From positions 1-22,585 of the IMG/VR virus record IMGVR_UViG_3300024518_003106: a stretch of DNA of 22,585 bases; one strand, given 5' to 3'. The translations under genes and the position numbers were made by a program. This DNA comes from a virus. Below are positions 1 through 9,239 of the stretch, piece after piece (position 1 is the first letter of the stretch; each line of letters opens with the position of its first letter). The notes beneath the pieces were generated by a model. That model worked only from the letters and a program-made list of their open reading frames with translations, was not told the DNA's origin and did no database searches.

Positions 1-1278
1 ATGAGCCTCGTTATTACGCAAGGCTATAGTGGTTTGCTCTCTATACTGCGCTTCAGTTACATCAGGACTTTTACCAAAAGTATCTTGAATACCAAGTTTA
101 GCGCGGCCAATAACTTGTTCTGTTGCGCTGTCTCCTAGATTATGTCCTCGCATAGAAGCATATTCTGTAATACCGACATTCAAAGTCTCTACAAGATCAT
201 AAAGCCAGTTAGTAGCAATTTTCGTTTCTACAGATACTTCTGTTGCTTGAAGCTGAAAGTTCGCATTATAAAATAGACCGGGGCTTTCGATTAAGCCCGC
301 AGTGACTTCTCGATTAAATGTTATCGGAGACATTAAAAGTCTTTTAAACGGAGTATCCGGAAGTCTCTCTAGCCCAAATGCCGGTGCTAAACCCGCCGCT
401 TCGCGCTCTTCACGCGGAGTTGGGCCAGAAAATCCTTCTCTTGTTGCAGCGGCCCCCGTACCTTTAAATATTGGCCGTGTATCGTCCGCGCCTGGATGGA
501 CTTCCCTTCCACCACCAGTTTTTGGAAAGGGAGGACTCCCTGGACCACCGCGAGTACTAGATGAAAAATTATCTACATCATCCAAATACTGCTTTGAAAG
601 TCTATTGACATACTTGCTGCCAAATTGCCCTGCTATTCCTCCAAATATGCCTACAATGCCAGTAGACAAAACTACATTCATCATACTTTCTTCGGCTGAT
701 CGTGTTGGCTGAGTATCGCTCAAAATCATTTCATCGAGCGTCATAGCCAGGAATGTCGGTGTAGCTGTAGTTTTAAAACCACGTGCAAATCCGATGCCTG
801 TTTTTAACGCTCCAAAGGGAACTGCTACTTGCAAGGGATCGGTTACTGCTCCCGCAAGCGACCCTAGTGCGGTATACCAACCATTAGACTGCATAATCTG
901 TTTAGACAATAACTCTTCACGAATCCTTCTATCAGTTAGATAAACAGATGTTTCTTTGGTTAATCCCACATATTCCAAAGGAAACATGAGAGAATATTTG
1001 CCTATTTCAAATGGATCAATATCAGGAGCATCTTCTCCCTCTGCCTGCCTAATAGCCCTATTGTGAGAATCGGAAGCAGCAACGCTGGCAAATATATTAT
1101 TATGCTTGAACCCTTCCGATATAATCCGCAACGGACTCCATTGATGATCGCGAATCATAACGGAAGACTCGGTTGCGCGGAAAGGCGGCATCCCGGCAGG
1201 AGTCGGAGGACTATAATTTAAAGGCGAAGGCTCCCAAGATTCGCCTGGGGCTTCATTATTAAATCTGGATTCAGCCAT
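1..1278 (-). CDS. Internal virion (ejection) protein, N-terminal part, cut by the window edge
   Basis: This frame is open from an ATG at 1278 to base 1, giving 426 codons with no stop, so the C-terminus lies outside the window. It starts 11 bases after the stop of the 1231-codon gene, with AAGAG a few bases upstream as a ribosome site. The N-terminal ~130 residues are polar and Pro-rich. Two hydrophobic Gly/Ala-rich stretches follow, at about residues 135-165 (including LGSLAGAVTDPLQVAVPFGAL) and 200-218 (VVLSTGIVGIFGGIAG), and then a polar Gly/Pro linker. In T7-like phages the last and largest genes before the tail fibre encode internal core proteins (gp15, gp16) that leave the head and form a channel across the cell envelope. 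Order and hydrophobic pattern fit a gp16-type ejection protein. A lytic transglycosylase domain is not visible in this part. Family assignment is inferred from position and composition. Confidence 0.75.
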   Translation of the reverse strand, partial: MAESRFNNEAPGESWEPSPLNYSPPTPAGMPPFRATESSVMIRDHQWSPLRIISEGFKHNNIFASVAASDSHNRAIRQAEGEDAPDIDPFEIGKYSLMFPLEYVGLTKETSVYLTDRRIREELLSKQIMQSNGWYTALGSLAGAVTDPLQVAVPFGALKTGIGFARGFKTTATPTFLAMTLDEMILSDTQPTRSAEESMMNVVLSTGIVGIFGGIAGQFGSKYVNRLSKQYLDDVDNFSSSTRGGPGSPPFPKTGGGREVHPGADDTRPIFKGTGAAATREGFSGPTPREEREAAGLAPAFGLERLPDTPFKRLLMSPITFNREVTAGLIESPGLFYNANFQLQATEVSVETKIATNWLYDLVETLNVGITEYASMRGHNLGDSATEQVIGRAKLGIQDTFGKSPDVTEAQYREQTTIALRNNEAH

Positions 1279-1289
1279 TTATTAAACTC

Positions 1290-4200
1290 TTATCCAGTCG
1301 GAGGATAGTTTTTTGCGGAAAGTCTTTGATGTTCAAGATGTTGCGAAAGTTTAAGACGCTTTTCTTCGCCAGCTTTTTTAAGATGCATGCGTTTCCAATA
1401 TTCTTCCCGCGTTTCTCCTGCTCTCTGGGGCTCTTTCTGAGACATTCTGACTTGTATTTCATCATCAACAAATTCAAGGAATGATTCAGGCAGAGAGGAA
1501 GCACTCAATATTTCAAGCTCTTCGAGAGTTGCCATTACAAGATAACGGGTTGGATTATCTAATATTTTATTAAAGAGCGCAGCGCCCTCAGGTGTCATGC
1601 CTTTGGTTATCTTATTTTGATCTTTAGCAGGCACACTTGCTTTTTTAGTTCTTAAAGGATTTTCCGTAAAAAATATTTTGGAAATATCTTCAAGGTCTGA
1701 TGGTTTAAGTCCTTTTGTTATCGGAACAAACTTTGCCAGTACAGATTTTGCATCTATATTTTCATTAGCTGCTTCATTTATTTTTGTTTCTGAAGACATA
1801 AAGCTGAAAAGTTTTGCATCATTCATTTCAGGGAATATGCCCAAATCAATTAATTCCCTGTGCTGAACAAGATTGGCCTCAGTGTCGGGCGATGACGCAA
1901 GTCTCCAGCCACTTCCAGTCAGGAAGTCACGCATAGCATCTTCATCTGAAACAGTGCCCTCAGGAGCCTCCTCAACCTGTTCTCTTGTTCCGCCGCCACC
2001 TGGGCCAGCGGGTGTGAACGCGGATGTGAACTCTGCTTCGATATCATCATCGAGAGCTATGATAATCTCATTTGCTCGAGCGCTTGACTTTTCATCGGTT
2101 AGGTCTTCGTTTACCGAATAACCCCCAATAAACGATAGAGGGATTTTGCTTTGGTCAGCCTCCCCAACATCAGGCACCTCTTCAAGGACCGTACTGTCGC
2201 CAGTATTTGCCCCCCATTTCATTTTGAGAATCTGTGTAATTTCAGATGCTCTATTTTCTATTCTTTCAAACAAGTTGGGATTATTTTCATCGAGCTTCAT
2301 TGTCTTTTTATATTTATCGGAAAAATGTTTTACTACATTATCTAAAAAAAGAATTTCTTGAACAATGGGAACCTTTTCTCCAAATACTGTTGCGTCTTCA
2401 GCAGATTTTCTCAAAACATTGGTTAGCCATTGCGGTGGGCTTTCGTCTTGTGGAAGACTCCATATTAAATTCTCACCAAATCTTTCATAGATAGGAGTGG
2501 TCCCTTCTTCTTTGTGCCAAACAAAACGATATTGCTGTTGGTTTTCTTTGCCCTGTTTTGAAATCGGTATTGCTTCGATCTCGCCAGTTCTAATAGCTTC
2601 ATACAAATCAAAGTCTGTATCTACATCAAACATTACATTGTCTGTAAATAGAGGAGCCAATAATTCGTATATAGCCATCTCAGAAATAAGAGTATTTATG
2701 GCCCCACCGGCATGTGGTATATCAGTAACAAATAGTGAACTCGGCTGGGCCTCCAGCGGATAAGGCACTATCTTCTCCGTGCCGCCCACGTTAGTGAAAC
2801 CAATATTATTTCTTTCCTGAATTATTTCAAAAGCCTGTTGGAATGCTTTGGCTTGGCCATTTTTTGAATATCCATATATCTCCATCAGAGCTTTGGCAGT
2901 ATTCCGTATTTCTTCCACGACAAATCTAGGTAGCGGTTCATCGGATGGCTTATTGCCTAAGATCGCCACAATGGGCAAAGTGGTAAATTTACCACCCCAA
3001 ATACCTTCCCAAATTTTTCCAAGTATAGCTTTTTCTGCATCCCATGTACCGTCACCTCGTAGTCTCTTGATATTTACTTCCTCAAAGAAATTAAGTGCAC
3101 CCTTAGGTGTCCAATTCTGAAGCGCCTCCTGTAGATTAAAATCGATCATCTCTTCCGAGCTACCAAAGTTTGCGTTTCTTGCACTTTCTTCCGCGTTTTC
3201 TCTTTTATCAATAGCCCTCCTAGCTTCATTCATCTGGTGCCAATTGGCTTCATACAAAACCCCAAGATTTGCTAGAGACGATATGTTAATTAGATTTGCT
3301 AATGATTCATTATTTATCTGTGCTAAAATATTAGGAGGAATCTCGCCGGGCTCTATTGTTTCACCTACATTAGCATCATTAGCAGCATGATCGATAACAG
3401 CGGCTTTTAAAAATTGCCCTATGCCACTTACAATCTCAAAACTATTTTCTTGATTGGGCATACCCGCCATATTCATTTGATTTATTATTTGATCGGGTAA
3501 GGGAAGGTTTTTAGCCACCAGTTTCAGAATTTCTGAAATACCTCGGTCATCTAAAAACAAGCGGGCCATGTTTGGCTCGCCCGTGATTTCAAGAGCGAGC
3601 TGCGTATACACCGTTGCAATGCTTTGTTTTTCTCCTTTTGTTATTGCCATTCCTGTGAGCGACGGAGGTCGATCCATAAGCCTGGTAACATCCGCTTGTG
3701 CAGCCTGTAGGGTGTCTTCTGCATTCTTGGCTGTTTGGCGCTTTCCATATGCAGCCTGCAATTCACCCTCGAGTTGCTTCAAGCGATCATTTGCTTTTAT
3801 ATGAATATCTGCATTACTTGGATTGTCCTCCTTCCATGCATTAATTTCTTTTTCTAAGGAGTAATACTGTGTGAGGATTTCCGTAAGGTTTCCTTGCTCA
3901 AGAAGGCCTAACCACACGGTAGCCTGTTGTTCTATTTTTAACTCAAATTCAGAATCTATTACTTTTATGTTGTTGTCTTGATTTTCTTTTATTTCTGCTT
4001 GTAGAGTGGCTTCGTGGGCCAGCAGTTGTTTCTCATCTTGTCTTAGTAGCTCAGATAACTCAGTCCTTTGATCCGGAGACATATCCTTTGTTAATGGATG
4101 ATCGCCATCAATTATGGCATCAAAAAACAAAGAACTAGCTGTCTTGGCCTCAGTCCTTAAATTTTCCTGTTCTTCGAAATAGCTAGCTGGTGGAGGTATT

Positions 4201-4985
4201 TCAGCGCCGCCATAGGGGGCAAAAGACTGAGCAATCTGATCGGTGTAACCTCTTAATTCATGATATCCCAAAGCACGGGGGATCGAAGTATCTAGCTGAC
4301 TAAATGTGAGATTATATTTTTCCGGGGTCACTAGATTAGCAGTAACGCCGTCTTCTAAGGTCTTAGTAAGTGCATCGATCTCTTGAGATGTTGCCTCAGA
4401 AATCTCACCTTCGTTTCTTATATTAGATAGGATTGTGTCTACTTTTGATTTTACATCCTTATCAATATCGGCGCTAAGTTGCTTATCGGCTTGTCGCTTT
4501 TGATTTCCCGCAATCTCTTTTCCATACTTACTCACATATTGTTCGGCATACATATTAGCACTTGGGACTAAATCCTCGTCCATGTTCTGGGTTAAGCCAG
4601 ATTGAAAGGATTTAAATTCTTCTAAAAAATTTTCTAAATTAAATTGATTATTAAGATAAAATGTATTGGCCTGTTCATCGATATGCGTCTGTATGCGATA
4701 CTCATATGCAGCTATAGCTGAAGCGTTATAAGCGGCATTAAAAACTTTCTCCTCGTCATCATGAAGCTGAAAATCTTTCAATTGATCCTTAGTGAGATTG
4801 GAAACATCCCGTGTGCCAGCCTTCGTCCCCTTTATGCCAATTTCTTCAGCAGTCTTATTAAAAAAATGCTGTGATAATTGACCAATTTGATCAGCGGCTT
4901 GACTCCATCCTTCTGATAAATTTGCCGAACGGACTATACCAGGGATATTAACCGAGATTTCCGATCTATAGGTTCTATTAACCAT
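1290..4985 (-). CDS. Large internal virion protein, 1231 residues
   Basis: The start ATG at 4985 overlaps the stop of the upstream gene by one base (TAATG), so translation is probably coupled. The protein is long, soluble, acidic and Gln/Glu/Asn-rich, with helical and probably coiled-coil segments in the first ~450 residues. A Gly/Pro-rich break lies near residue 1040 (PAGPGGGGTREQ), and the C-terminal tail is basic. I see no signal peptide, membrane segment or recognisable enzyme motif. Its place after tail tubular B and a gp14-like protein, and before a second ejection protein, matches the internal core proteins of T7-like phages (gp15/gp16 region). It is longer than T7 gp15, which has about 750 residues, so it may combine several domains. 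The virion role is inferred from synteny. A tail-associated structural protein is the main alternative. Confidence 0.8.
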   Translation of the reverse strand: MVNRTYRSEISVNIPGIVRSANLSEGWSQAADQIGQLSQHFFNKTAEEIGIKGTKAGTRDVSNLTKDQLKDFQLHDDEEKVFNAAYNASAIAAYEYRIQTHIDEQANTFYLNNQFNLENFLEEFKSFQSGLTQNMDEDLVPSANMYAEQYVSKYGKEIAGNQKRQADKQLSADIDKDVKSKVDTILSNIRNEGEISEATSQEIDALTKTLEDGVTANLVTPEKYNLTFSQLDTSIPRALGYHELRGYTDQIAQSFAPYGGAEIPPPASYFEEQENLRTEAKTASSLFFDAIIDGDHPLTKDMSPDQRTELSELLRQDEKQLLAHEATLQAEIKENQDNNIKVIDSEFELKIEQQATVWLGLLEQGNLTEILTQYYSLEKEINAWKEDNPSNADIHIKANDRLKQLEGELQAAYGKRQTAKNAEDTLQAAQADVTRLMDRPPSLTGMAITKGEKQSIATVYTQLALEITGEPNMARLFLDDRGISEILKLVAKNLPLPDQIINQMNMAGMPNQENSFEIVSGIGQFLKAAVIDHAANDANVGETIEPGEIPPNILAQINNESLANLINISSLANLGVLYEANWHQMNEARRAIDKRENAEESARNANFGSSEEMIDFNLQEALQNWTPKGALNFFEEVNIKRLRGDGTWDAEKAILGKIWEGIWGGKFTTLPIVAILGNKPSDEPLPRFVVEEIRNTAKALMEIYGYSKNGQAKAFQQAFEIIQERNNIGFTNVGGTEKIVPYPLEAQPSSLFVTDIPHAGGAINTLISEMAIYELLAPLFTDNVMFDVDTDFDLYEAIRTGEIEAIPISKQGKENQQQYRFVWHKEEGTTPIYERFGENLIWSLPQDESPPQWLTNVLRKSAEDATVFGEKVPIVQEILFLDNVVKHFSDKYKKTMKLDENNPNLFERIENRASEITQILKMKWGANTGDSTVLEEVPDVGEADQSKIPLSFIGGYSVNEDLTDEKSSARANEIIIALDDDIEAEFTSAFTPAGPGGGGTREQVEEAPEGTVSDEDAMRDFLTGSGWRLASSPDTEANLVQHRELIDLGIFPEMNDAKLFSFMSSETKINEAANENIDAKSVLAKFVPITKGLKPSDLEDISKIFFTENPLRTKKASVPAKDQNKITKGMTPEGAALFNKILDNPTRYLVMATLEELEILSASSLPESFLEFVDDEIQVRMSQKEPQRAGETREEYWKRMHLKKAGEEKRLKLSQHLEHQRLSAKNYPPTG

Positions 4986-5443
4986 TACGTTGTCTTACTT
5001 ATTGATTTATAAGATTTATACGAAGAGTATCCAGTTTGGGCCGCTTTTCCAAAAGCAGACCATTTTTTGGATTGAGCCTCGGCTTTAGATTGTGCTGCAC
5101 CAAGTTGATTAACTTGTATTCCAGTAAGTGTATTTGACCGAATAGTTGATAAAGTTCTATCTAATTCTGCCAATGCGAAAGTATCCCTAGCGACTGGTGT
5201 TCCGCCAGTACGGGGATTTCTTTGACCTTGTGCTGCACCTTGCGCTATAGACGCCTGTAGTAATTGGCGATGACGCTGCATCTCTGCTGCTTCCTGTTGC
5301 AATCCTTGAACTCGAATCGCCTCACGCTGCGCATCGTATTGCTGTCTTTCCAAATCAGCCTGTTTTTGGGCTTCTCCAGCAGCTTTCAATTGGAATCCCA
5401 TACTAACTGCGCCCATAATCATCGGTAATGCTGCGGCACCCAT
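4985..5443 (-). CDS. gp14-like internal virion protein, 152 residues
   Basis: This small protein starts with a hydrophobic Ala/Met/Gly stretch (residues 2-25, including AALPMIMGAVSMGFQLKAAG). A Gln/Ala-rich helix follows (about 26-75), then a Ser/Lys/Tyr-rich tail. T7 gp14, the internal protein that inserts into the outer membrane during DNA ejection, has the same layout of a short Ala/Gly/Met-rich hydrophobic N-terminus and a long Gln-rich helix, and the same position after tail tubular B. Both ends are coupled: the start overlaps the tail tubular B stop by one base (TAATG), and its own stop overlaps the next start in the same way. The call rests on architecture and synteny, not on a catalytic motif. 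Confidence 0.75.
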   Translation of the reverse strand: MGAAALPMIMGAVSMGFQLKAAGEAQKQADLERQQYDAQREAIRVQGLQQEAAEMQRHRQLLQASIAQGAAQGQRNPRTGGTPVARDTFALAELDRTLSTIRSNTLTGIQVNQLGAAQSKAEAQSKKWSAFGKAAQTGYSSYKSYKSISKTT

Positions 5444-7368
5444 TAGAAAACCACCTCTTTTTCTATACCAAGTATTGTCAATGGCAATGGCGCATCTTGC
5501 GTAATTGTAACTTGGCCTAATTTATCATAGCCCAGAATGAAAAATTCATACGTTCCGGTCTTGGCAACAGGTGCTGCACTCAAATCATCAGTGACCTCAT
5601 ATAAGGGAACAACATTGCTACCAATAGTCCATGTGTAGGAATCAATAACAGCTAGATTGACACGCGCAATACGTTTCAATTCACCTAAAATAGTTCCTAT
5701 AGATAGAGTGAACTCCACAGGAAGGGTTGTTATCGTCGGAGCAAAATCAAATCCAATATCAACATTGCTGTGCGCCGCAGTAGATGTAATTGCAGCAGAA
5801 GCTACAGTATATGTTCCGCCATGAGTCGTATCGACATTATCAAGAATGTCTACGCTTTCCCCCTCAAGATGAGAAAGCCCGGTCCATGCTGTTATCTCCG
5901 ATCCAGTCTTTGTGATATTGCAATCAAGAGTGCTGGTATAATCTAGTTTTTCTAAATAATAGACAGTAGAAGAATTTATACTTCTCTCGACGCAGAAAAA
6001 AATGGCATCTTCCACCTCTGTGATGGATATAAATTTATCACCTGTTTTTGTCTGCCACTTAGACCATCCAGATATACTCTCAGAGCGCATCGTATTGAGT
6101 TGAGCAACATCTCCATCAGTATTGATGATGTATAAATATTGTTCAGGATGTTCACTGGAACCAGACAAAACCTCACAATCCTTAGGAGTCCCCATAATTT
6201 CAGGAACGAGCTTGGAAAGAGATTCCGATGAATATGCTTGCTCAATGTCTGAAAACAAAAACTCCCTAAGATGCTTTCCTGTTCTATCAACAAATAAAGT
6301 CACACCATCCATTTTGCGTGGCGGAACATCGAGACTCCCAAAACTGGTTTGCTCTTGAAAAGCGATATTCGTGGGAGTGAAGGGAACAGCCTCAGTGGTA
6401 GGCACAAAAAATTCAGCTTGGTTGGTGAATATTTGCAAGTGCCGAGAAGACACCAAATTCATGATTGAATTTACTTGATCGCTACCAATGGTTTGCTGAA
6501 AGCCTTCAGCATCTTGTGCCGTACCAAGACTAAATTTATAAAATGCGCCAATGTGAGAACCAAACAATGTATCGGGAAGAGACTTTGATCCACCAAATAT
6601 TAATCTCTGTAAGTGAAATCTAGCTGTTCGAGGATAGCCTTTGGCATCATGAAATGCCGGTTCATCCCAATCGGTATCAGCAGTTGTCGATGGCAGAGTT
6701 TCCCGTACAGTTCCGGTAAGAACCGTTGCAGAGGTATATCCGGTAACAAGAATCTCTTTTGCCTTATATCGGATAATTTCATTTATATAATCTGTAGTCC
6801 AATGTCCGGACGAAAGGGTAAGCGTAACGCCGCTGCCCGTAGTAGCGCTCGGAGTTAGCGTGATGGATTCTTGTGCATATTTGTAATATGGCTGATGAAG
6901 CGGAGCGCCGGAAGAATCTTGCTCAAATGTTAAAAGAGACCAAGTAAACGAAGAAGCGCCTGTGCGCTTTAATTCATAAATAGGATGATCTTCGTGAACA
7001 ACGATCATGGTATCGCCAGCTTGCGCCCATCTCAATTCATCAAGCTGTGCCAAGGTATATGGAACACTAGATGAGATTGTCTGATCGAGAGAGCCGTCTG
7101 AACTATACACATCGATACGGCTGGCCTGGAATGCCACTATATATTGCTGGCTTTCAGAAAATACAAACTTCGTCAATCTGGACTTCCCATTGAGGGTGGC
7201 CATGTATTTCGTTCCCGGTCTACGGGATACGCCGCCATGCAGTAACGGCCTAAAATTTGTAAGAGTTTCCAGGCCATTTTTATAAGCTGAGATATCGGAA
7301 CGCATTCTCATTCCAGGGTCGAGTTGCCCCGAAACAAAAGAATTTTGTAATCGTCTAACTTTTGTCAT
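5443..7368 (-). CDS. Tail tubular protein B (T7 gp12-like), 641 residues
   Basis: The N-terminus carries the pattern typical of tail tubular B proteins: N-S-F-x-S-G-Q-L-D-P near residue 10, then a D-x-x-x-Y-x-x-G segment, and a GG-x-x-R-R-P-G-T motif around residues 46-54. The rest is beta-rich and Ser/Thr-rich, as expected for the propeller-like nozzle protein that forms the lower tail tube and the attachment point for fibres. The length is somewhat below T7 gp12 (about 790 residues). The start ATG overlaps the stop of tail tubular A by four bases (ATGA). This is one of the most reliable calls in the window. Confidence 0.92.
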   Translation of the reverse strand: MTKVRRLQNSFVSGQLDPGMRMRSDISAYKNGLETLTNFRPLLHGGVSRRPGTKYMATLNGKSRLTKFVFSESQQYIVAFQASRIDVYSSDGSLDQTISSSVPYTLAQLDELRWAQAGDTMIVVHEDHPIYELKRTGASSFTWSLLTFEQDSSGAPLHQPYYKYAQESITLTPSATTGSGVTLTLSSGHWTTDYINEIIRYKAKEILVTGYTSATVLTGTVRETLPSTTADTDWDEPAFHDAKGYPRTARFHLQRLIFGGSKSLPDTLFGSHIGAFYKFSLGTAQDAEGFQQTIGSDQVNSIMNLVSSRHLQIFTNQAEFFVPTTEAVPFTPTNIAFQEQTSFGSLDVPPRKMDGVTLFVDRTGKHLREFLFSDIEQAYSSESLSKLVPEIMGTPKDCEVLSGSSEHPEQYLYIINTDGDVAQLNTMRSESISGWSKWQTKTGDKFISITEVEDAIFFCVERSINSSTVYYLEKLDYTSTLDCNITKTGSEITAWTGLSHLEGESVDILDNVDTTHGGTYTVASAAITSTAAHSNVDIGFDFAPTITTLPVEFTLSIGTILGELKRIARVNLAVIDSYTWTIGSNVVPLYEVTDDLSAAPVAKTGTYEFFILGYDKLGQVTITQDAPLPLTILGIEKEVVF

Positions 7369-7958
7369 GCACGACCTGCGCCAAGCAGTCTCGATTTAGA
7401 CAGTCTTGTAACGTCCATTCTTTTAGCGGTCTGACTTTGTGCATCATTGCGCCTAGCTTCTGCCATGAGCAATTTTGCCTCTTGATTAAGGCTCATTGCA
7501 TATTCAGCATCTCGGGCAAGAGAAAAAGCAAACCGTGAAGCAAGACCAATAATTATTGCGCCCTTGAAGTCAGCAGGCCAATCGTTTTCATCAACACGGT
7601 ATGTGTAATGCGCAACAACATCATCCGAATCATTGTCTGTATCTGTATAAATTAAATCCTTGAAACGCTCAAAAACGATATCGCTATCTCCGTGCGTAAC
7701 ACGATGCAACATCAAAAGATCAGAGGGAATATCATATCCATAATCCCAGCTTTCGAGGGGAGCGTCTGAACGCTTATTTAAAGAGAATTGTGTTTTAGCC
7801 CAATTCCACCGAACACGGCCAATTTCAGAGGCAACATAATTTTCATAAATAACAGAAGCCACATTGGATTCCGTTATACCTTGGGTAAAGGAGGTAATAG
7901 TGGAGCCACCAATAGTTACAAGAGCTTCACTGGATATAGTGATATTGCTATCAGCCAT
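7365..7958 (-). CDS. Tail tubular protein A (T7 gp11-like), 197 residues
   Basis: Length and composition match the gp11 family, the adaptor ring between portal and tail nozzle. Features typical of the family are an early ALVTIGG-type helix, a W-N-W motif (about residue 55) followed by a W-D-Y-G-Y-D-I-P-S-D-L segment, a Y-T-Y-R-V core strand, and a C-terminal helical region rich in Ala and Arg. It lies directly upstream of tail tubular B with a 4-base overlap. A terminator-like hairpin lies in the 55-base gap between it and the preceding 87-codon gene, so its transcription may be lower than that of the capsid gene. Confidence 0.9.
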   Translation of the reverse strand: MADSNITISSEALVTIGGSTITSFTQGITESNVASVIYENYVASEIGRVRWNWAKTQFSLNKRSDAPLESWDYGYDIPSDLLMLHRVTHGDSDIVFERFKDLIYTDTDNDSDDVVAHYTYRVDENDWPADFKGAIIIGLASRFAFSLARDAEYAMSLNQEAKLLMAEARRNDAQSQTAKRMDVTRLSKSRLLGAGRA

Positions 7959-7969
7959 GTTGCTTTCCT

Positions 7970-8002
7970 AAAAAGGACCGGGAGCGCCCTATAAGCGCCC
8001 CC
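7970..8002 (-). terminator. Terminator or attenuator between capsid and tail genes
   Basis: On the minus strand, GGGGGCGC (8002-7995) pairs with GCGCTCCC (7987-7980) around a seven-base loop, giving eight pairs with one G-T wobble. A run of five T follows at 7974-7970, after a 5-base spacer. The spacer makes it weaker than a classic intrinsic terminator, so partial read-through is likely. T7 has its terminator T-phi at the equivalent place, after the capsid gene. Confidence 0.5.
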
Positions 8003-8013
8003 GTTCCAATTCG

Positions 8014-8277
8014 CTAATCGGTGTCTGTTAGACTGATGGCCGTTCCATCTGAGACGTCGACATTGGTTCCATCGTTGGACAAAACCACCATCCACGTAAC
8101 GGTTGGAGTGGCTGAGTCAACGACAAGAATTACATCGTTGACCTTGAGAACACTAATAGCGTCGTTAAAAAAGCCCGCGCTATCCACCGTAGCCTTAGCA
8201 TCAGCACCGATATAGTGCCAAAGCGTAAAGCTATTGCCATATGCGAGAGCGGTGAGACTTGTATAAGCAAATGCCAT
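8014..8277 (-). CDS. Small virion structural or head-decoration protein candidate, 87 residues
   Basis: This beta-rich, acidic protein has no Cys. It starts MAFAYTSLTALAYGNSFTLW and continues with HY-x(2)-A-D-A-x-A-T-V-D-x-A-G-F-F-N, then V-N-D-V-I-x-V-V and a strand ending in V-D-V-S-D. I recall similar short proteins next to the capsid gene in other podophages, usually annotated hypothetical or structural. It begins 12 bases after the capsid stop, with a strong GGGGGGTAAG ribosome site, so high expression with the capsid is likely. A head-decoration or head-fibre protein is the best guess from size, fold and position, but no specific family can be proved here. Confidence 0.7.
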   Translation of the reverse strand: MAFAYTSLTALAYGNSFTLWHYIGADAKATVDSAGFFNDAISVLKVNDVILVVDSATPTVTWMVVLSNDGTNVDVSDGTAISLTDTD

Positions 8278-8289
8278 TATCTTACCCCC

Positions 8290-9108
8290 CTAGCTTTCTT
8301 GACATGAAACTTCGATGATACCTTCGGCATCAATCAAAACCGCATTCATCTGCATCTTGTTAACAAACAGATGAGCTTGCTTTTGACCTTGCCAAGTAAC
8401 ATCAAGTTCTACGTCTGCACCAATGGCATGACCCATCGATGACTGATGATAGGCAAATGTTTTGCGAATATTAGACGCAACATCTAGCCCGGAAAATGCG
8501 AAGAAGTTGAAACCAAGCCAACTTTTCGCAGTTACACCGTCCAGCCACGGGCCTTCGCCGGGGCCGATATAGTCAAGACTTGCAAACTCTTGCAAATCCA
8601 TCAGATCGGTCCATTGCTGATAGCCAACAACCCAATAGCGTCCGCCATCTTCCGGTACATCATTATTACCGAGAGTTTCAAACGCCTCGGTTACTTTAGC
8701 TTTTGTCAAAGCCGCAGAACCGTGAGCAATCGTGCTGGTAGTGGCATCCATCGCAGTCGTGATAAGCGAGTCAGTCTTGCGACCTAGCGCCCAAGCACCA
8801 GAACTAGCAGCCACCATACGTTCATCGATATTGATCCGAAGTTCATCGAGATCATCGACATACTCTGATGCGTACCAGTCCTGAAGGGTCACGTTGACAT
8901 TGGTGTGGGCCAAATTCATTGGCGTCACATCGCCGCCGCGCGATTTCTGTGACGCAGCGCCCTTGGCGACTTTTTGGAAAGTCGTTTTGTTTGCTACGCC
9001 GTTCTTCGTACGAACAGTATTCCGAAGGCGTGAACCCTGCCGTTGATAGGCAAGATGCACATCCGCTTCAAACTGCTCGATGAAGGCAGTAGAGATGGTA
9101 TTAGCCAT
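8290..9108 (-). CDS. Major capsid protein, 272 residues
   Basis: It lies directly after the scaffold gene and before the tail genes. The sequence has the general features of HK97-fold phage coat proteins: a helical N-terminal arm (residues 1-40), a polar loop with K-S-R-G-G-D (about 54-60), D-D-L-D-E-L in the spine helix (about 84-89), a P-E-D-G-G-R-Y-W-V-V-G core segment (about 151-161) and a D-V-x-W-Q-G-Q-K-Q-A-H strand (about 234-244). Similar 270-350 residue coat proteins occur in many podophages of proteobacteria. The gene has its own 131-base leader with an AAGGAG ribosome site eight bases before the ATG, unlike most neighbours, which are coupled. Confidence 0.9.
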   Translation of the reverse strand: MANTISTAFIEQFEADVHLAYQRQGSRLRNTVRTKNGVANKTTFQKVAKGAASQKSRGGDVTPMNLAHTNVNVTLQDWYASEYVDDLDELRINIDERMVAASSGAWALGRKTDSLITTAMDATTSTIAHGSAALTKAKVTEAFETLGNNDVPEDGGRYWVVGYQQWTDLMDLQEFASLDYIGPGEGPWLDGVTAKSWLGFNFFAFSGLDVASNIRKTFAYHQSSMGHAIGADVELDVTWQGQKQAHLFVNKMQMNAVLIDAEGIIEVSCQES

Positions 9109-9239
9109 TAGGCTTTCTCCTTCTCAGCTTCACCTAGGTCTAACGGTTGTGCTATTTTGCCGTATTCCGGTTATGCCTTTCGGGGCCGGAACGGTTTCAA
9201 CAGGGCCGCAAACTGACCGTGGCGCTACATGCCCTCAAG
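9109..9239 (-). promoter_or_regulatory. 131-base leader of the capsid gene with a hairpin
   Basis: This is one of the few real gaps in the late operon. It holds an inverted repeat, TTCCGG (9165-9170) and CCGGAA (9186-9191), with a smaller GCC/GGC pairing inside. The heptamer AACGGTT is repeated at 9142-9148 and 9191-9197. No T-run follows on the minus strand, so the hairpin does not look like a terminator. RNA processing, 5' stabilisation of capsid mRNA, or a promoter are possible. I see no clear sigma70 promoter in it. Confidence 0.4.

Noticed and set aside
302-712. 136-codon plus-strand ORF
   Set aside because: It lies opposite the continuous minus-strand ejection-protein gene, which has the right neighbours and a ribosome site; the plus-strand product is Pro/Ser-rich shadow sequence.
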